54,150 nt of DNA. Origin: a bacterium (GTDB lineage Bacteria > Armatimonadota > Zipacnadia > Zipacnadales > UBA11051). A program made the position numbers and the translations under genes. Below, piece after piece: positions 51,276 to 54,150 of the stretch. Location of the stretch: positions 1-54,150 of the forward strand of contig JAUVVY010000028.1 of the NCBI GenBank assembly GCA_030604405.1, read 5' to 3'. The notes beneath the pieces were generated by a model. That model worked only from the letters and a program-made list of their open reading frames with translations. It had not been told where the DNA came from and ran no database searches. Position 1 is the first letter of the stretch. Each line of letters begins with the position of its first letter.

Positions 51276-52679
51276 TCATATCTCAATACTCACAACCTTC
51301 AACTCTGTCATCGCATCCATGGCGTATTTGACACATTGGGGCCCGATCCCACTTCGCTTGACGCCGCCGTAGGGCATCATATCTCCCCGCCATGCCGGCA
51401 CCTCATTAACGAACACCGAGCCATGATCGACGCCGCGCACGAACGCCAGCGCCTCATCAAGCTGGTTGGTGAATATGCCCGTATTCAGCCCGTAGCGCGT
51501 CGTGTTGCTAAGTGCGATAGCCTCCGCGACATCGGCAATGCGAATGACCGAGACCACAGGCCCGAAGACTTCGTCCCCAAATAATTTCATCTCCGGGGTG
51601 ACACCTGTCAGCACTGTCGGGGCGACGAGATTGCCTGCGCGCGTCCCGCCGGTGGCGAGTTCAGCGCCTTGTGCTTGGGCTTCGGCTATCCAACTGTCCA
51701 GTCGCGCGGCGGCGCCCTCATCTATAACCGGGCCGATATCTGTTGTCTCTTTGCGCGGGTCGCCGACATTCAAGCTCTTCACTCGCTCGACAAACTGCGC
51801 CAGGAAGCTGTCATAGAGGTCGCTCTGGGCGAATATTTTCTGAATGCTTATGCACATCTGCCCGGCGACAGCATAGCTACCGCGCACGCATCCTGCCACC
51901 GCCGCCTCCATGTCAGCGCTTGGCATCACCGTCACCGATGATCCGCTCCCACATTCCAGCAGCAGCTTCTTCATCCCTGCGGCCTGGGCGACTATTTCGC
52001 CGGTGCGGTCGCTGCCGGCAAAGACCACCACTCTGACCCGCTCGTCCCGTACCAGTGCATCACCGACTTGTGCACCGCCCGGCACCACGTTTACGGCTCC
52101 GGCCGGGAAGCCGGCCTCATGCAGCAATTGCCCGAACATGCACGCTGCCAGCGGGGCTTGCGGTGGCGGCTTGAGCACCACGGTATTGCCTGCCGCCAGG
52201 GCCGGGCAGAGCTTATGGGCCGTGAGCGCTATCGGGAAATTGAATGGCACAATTGCAGCTACGATGCCCGCAGGCACGCGCAGCGTAAAGCCGATCTTGC
52301 CGGCACTGTTACAAGCCCCATCAAGATGCAACTGCTCGCCGCAGAGCCGCTTGGCCTCTTCCGATGACAGCCGCACGACCTCCAGGGCGCGGCTGACTTC
52401 GCCGCGGGCCTCGCGGATGGTCTTGCCGACCTCCTGGCAGATGGCAGTGGCGAACTCCTCCGCACGCGCGCCGAGTGCTTGATATGCCGCGAATAGCAGT
52501 TCACTGCGCTCGTACGCCGTCAGCTCTGCCATCGGCCTCAGCGCATTGTAAGCCGCGCTCACCGCAGCATCTACATGCTCGGGTCCGCCCTCCACGATGG
52601 TATCAATGACGCTCCCATCGTAAGGGTTTATCACTTCGGCCAATGAGCCGTCGAATACTTCCTCACCCTTGATCAGCAT
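51276..52679 (-). CDS. NAD(P)-dependent aldehyde dehydrogenase
   Basis: 467 residues from ATG 52679. ALDH fold: IVPFNFPIAL, KPPPQAPLA, FAGSDRTG, Glu242 in LLLECGSGSSV and the nucleophile C276 in GQMCISIQ, then EVFGPVV and the C-terminal oligomerisation strand. The Glu loop reads ECGSGSS instead of the usual ELGGKNP, which places it in a minor ALDH branch. It oxidises an aldehyde to an acid, substrate unknown. Divergent from the Gfo/Idh/MocA gene across a 259-base gap. Confidence 0.88.
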   Translation of the reverse strand: MLIKGEEVFDGSLAEVINPYDGSVIDTIVEGGPEHVDAAVSAAYNALRPMAELTAYERSELLFAAYQALGARAEEFATAICQEVGKTIREARGEVSRALEVVRLSSEEAKRLCGEQLHLDGACNSAGKIGFTLRVPAGIVAAIVPFNFPIALTAHKLCPALAAGNTVVLKPPPQAPLAACMFGQLLHEAGFPAGAVNVVPGGAQVGDALVRDERVRVVVFAGSDRTGEIVAQAAGMKKLLLECGSGSSVTVMPSADMEAAVAGCVRGSYAVAGQMCISIQKIFAQSDLYDSFLAQFVERVKSLNVGDPRKETTDIGPVIDEGAAARLDSWIAEAQAQGAELATGGTRAGNLVAPTVLTGVTPEMKLFGDEVFGPVVSVIRIADVAEAIALSNTTRYGLNTGIFTNQLDEALAFVRGVDHGSVFVNEVPAWRGDMMPYGGVKRSGIGPQCVKYAMDAMTELKVVSIEI

Positions 52680-52812
52680 CACACAAGCCTCAAATCGGCT
52701 GTCGCGGCCGCTGCCGAGTGGTCGCACTCCGTCGTTCGCCGTGCTAAGACATATAGTTCACTACCGTCCGCCTCGCACCTCCTGAAACCCCACCTTCACA
52801 CTCGCAGGCGAT

Positions 52813-52841
52813 TTGCATTATAGCCGATAATTTGCTATATT
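52813..52841 (+). promoter_or_regulatory. Sigma-70-type promoter of the oxidoreductase gene
   Basis: TTGCAT (52813-52818), a 17-base spacer, TATATT (52836-52841). Transcription would start near 52848, about 90 bases before ATG 52939. The surrounding AT-rich patch stands out from the GC-rich DNA. Confidence 0.65.
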
Positions 52842-52938
52842 TACAGCCCACATTCTCGACGGTTGACAAGCGCGCGCCGGTCGAGCACAGAGGCGATTCC
52901 TTTGGGATTGCCCTTGATAAACGAGGAGGATGGAGCCC

Positions 52939-53979
52939 ATGGCAAGCAACGAAGTTCACGGATTTGGCGTTGTCGGATGCGGTGTGATCTCAGACACTCA
53001 TCTCGACGCAATCGAGGCGCTGCCCAACGGCGAGGTCATAGCGGTGTGCGACAAGATCGAAGCAGCCGCCAAAGCCAAGGCCGAACAATACGATTGCGAC
53101 TACTACACCGACCTTGCCGCGATGCTTGAGGACGACGACATAGACGTTTGCAACATTGTGGTGCCCAGCGGGCTGCATGCCGAGCTGGGCATCCAGTGCG
53201 CCGAGGCGGGCAAGCATGTCATCTGCACCAAGCCGATTGATGTCACGCTTGAGAAAATTGACAGTCTGATTGATGCCTGCGACAAAAACGGTGTCAGGCT
53301 CGGCGCGACGCATCAGTTTCGCGGCTACACCGTTTACAAGCGGATTAAGCAGGCCGCCGCAAGCGGCAGGCTGGGCAAGCTGCTTTACGGCAATGCGATC
53401 GTCCCCTGGTATCGCACCGACGAGTATTACAGCGACAGCTGGCACGGCACCAGGTTGCTTGATGGCGGCGGCGCGCTGATGAACCAGTCTATTCACTATG
53501 TTGACCTGCTGCTGTGGATCATGGGCGATGTGGCGAGGCTTGGGGCATTTGCCGACGCGCTGGCACATGATACCATCGAGGTCGAGGACTGCGCTACCGC
53601 CACGCTGAAGTTCACCTCCGGCGCTCAGGGCATCATCCAGGGCACCACTTGCACCTATCAGGGCCATTCGGCGGTGCTTGAGATTCACGGCACCGAGGGC
53701 AATGTCATCGTCGTCGGCGAGGATTTGAAACTGTGGGAGGTAGCAGGCGACGAGACGGAGTACAACTCCGAGGCCGGTGCAGTTGGCGGTGCGGCGGACC
53801 CGAAGATGGGCATGTTGGGCGAGGCGGTGCAGGCCCACACCGAACAGATCGCTGACGTGCTGGCAGCGGTTGAGGAGAGCCGGGAGCCGGTGCTATCGGG
53901 TCGCGAGGCCCGCCGCGCCGTCGAGCTCATCCTCCGCATCTACGAGTCTGCCGAAACCGGCAAGATGATCGAACTCTAG
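52939..53979 (+). CDS. Gfo/Idh/MocA-family oxidoreductase
   Basis: 346 residues from ATG 52939, nine bases after GAGGAGG; ATG 52930 directly abuts that site. Rossmann motif VVGCGVIS near residue 11, the C96-T-K98-P sugar-binding lysine motif in place of the usual E-K-P, and GGGALMNQSIHYVDLL. Such enzymes oxidise or reduce sugars and inositols with bound NAD(P)(H). It has its own promoter, and its stop is 62 bases from the IS-like end. Confidence 0.88.
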   Translation: MASNEVHGFGVVGCGVISDTHLDAIEALPNGEVIAVCDKIEAAAKAKAEQYDCDYYTDLAAMLEDDDIDVCNIVVPSGLHAELGIQCAEAGKHVICTKPIDVTLEKIDSLIDACDKNGVRLGATHQFRGYTVYKRIKQAAASGRLGKLLYGNAIVPWYRTDEYYSDSWHGTRLLDGGGALMNQSIHYVDLLLWIMGDVARLGAFADALAHDTIEVEDCATATLKFTSGAQGIIQGTTCTYQGHSAVLEIHGTEGNVIVVGEDLKLWEVAGDETEYNSEAGAVGGAADPKMGMLGEAVQAHTEQIADVLAAVEESREPVLSGREARRAVELILRIYESAETGKMIEL

Positions 53980-54041
53980 CGCGGGCAATCTGCTATTGCC
54001 TCGCTTGCGCTTCCCCCAAGAACCCCGTGGGTCGGGCTTCC

Positions 54042-54150
54042 ACTGTAGTTATGCAAAAAATTGTTGGTAGAAGCAAGATAAGAGGGGGCATATGGCGAAC
54101 ACAGGCTTAAATGCAGCAACATTCAATGCCGAGCTCGCCAAGGATGCCGC
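54042..54150 (+). mobile_element. End of an IS-like element (right contig end)
   Basis: The same 109 bases as 6-114, inverted. The element end ACTGTAGTTATGCAAAAAAT follows directly on GTCGGGCTTCC (54031-54041 region), the left half of repeat A, so the insertion point lies within a repeat-A copy. The left contig end shows the other half of a repeat-A copy. Confidence 0.6.
54092..54150 (+). CDS. N-terminal fragment of the same element-borne protein as at 1-64
   Basis: ATG 54092 with AGAGGGGG just upstream; 19 codons and part of a 20th are visible before the contig ends, identical to those at 1-64. Likely a transposase, not proven; see the entry at 1-64. Confidence 0.5.
   Translation, partial: MANTGLNAATFNAELAKDA

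Noticed and set aside
6-54150. Circular contig or linear replicon with terminal repeats
   Set aside because: The matching ends are inverted, so they do not close a circle, and they contain the start of a gene behind an IS-like end; an assembly break in two IS copies is simpler.
1-54150. tRNA or rRNA genes
   Set aside because: No T-loop GGTTCGAAT-type sequence with a fitting acceptor stem and no rRNA-like segment was seen by eye; a tRNAscan run would settle it.

Overview
The window looks like one metagenomic contig from an uncultured, GC-rich bacterium, most likely Armatimonadota or a relative. The best pointer is the type IV pilin-like gene at 7208-7918, which starts [13 protein letters not shown], continues with an [17 protein letters not shown]-type segment and ends in the H-x9-DG signature that is very common in that phylum. 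Large secreted sugar-binding proteins, Gfo/Idh/MocA and sugar isomerase/epimerase genes fit the same lineage. The phylum call is an inference; there is no rRNA or other phylogenetic marker here. I see no tRNA, rRNA or CRISPR array.

Layout. Both ends (6-114 and 54042-54150) carry the same 109 bases in inverted orientation. Each copy holds an IS-like end followed by the start of the same gene, so the assembly probably stopped in two copies of one insertion element. 325-4938: secreted multidomain glycosidase-like protein and a PIG-L deacetylase. 5105-6654 (minus): sugar isomerase and a PDZ protein. 7208-7918: pilin-like protein with a clear promoter and terminator. 8065-9684 (minus): double amidohydrolase. 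10065-15769 (minus): housekeeping block phoH, 7TM-HD phosphodiesterase, ybeY, DgkA-PAP2 fusion, queD, queC. 16274-19267: single-chain Type IIG-like restriction-modification enzyme. 19369-21799: larE and nadB, overlapping. 22011-29275 (minus): small membrane protein, sugar isomerase, GT39-like glycosyltransferase, DegT aminotransferase, eight-repeat FG-GAP protein, pgeF.

29331-52679 is a long minus-strand block. In transcription order it holds an aldehyde dehydrogenase, an alpha-ketoacid dehydrogenase E1 beta, a GT2 glycosyltransferase, an acyl carrier protein, two alpha/beta hydrolases like the exosortase-associated pair, three GT4 glycosyltransferases, a MurJ/Wzx-like flippase, a fourth GT4, lipB, a membrane protein, an O-antigen polymerase/ligase-family protein, and three large secreted adhesive-type proteins. 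Many genes overlap by 4-23 bases. This reads as a surface polysaccharide locus: glycosyltransferases build a lipid-linked sugar, the flippase exports it, the WaaL/Wzy-like protein polymerises or transfers it. 52939-53979 is a divergent Gfo/Idh/MocA oxidoreductase with its own promoter.

The most unusual content is non-coding. Gaps between genes carry a family of composite hairpin repeats in which short conserved flanks bracket inner stems that differ in sequence but stay self-complementary. They are associated with inverted-repeat elements whose ends resemble the IS-like ends at the contig termini. A second MITE-like family occurs at 9749-9940 and 21860-22005. One repeat sits inside a coding region (36253-36310), itself interrupted by a 39-base palindrome that stays in frame.
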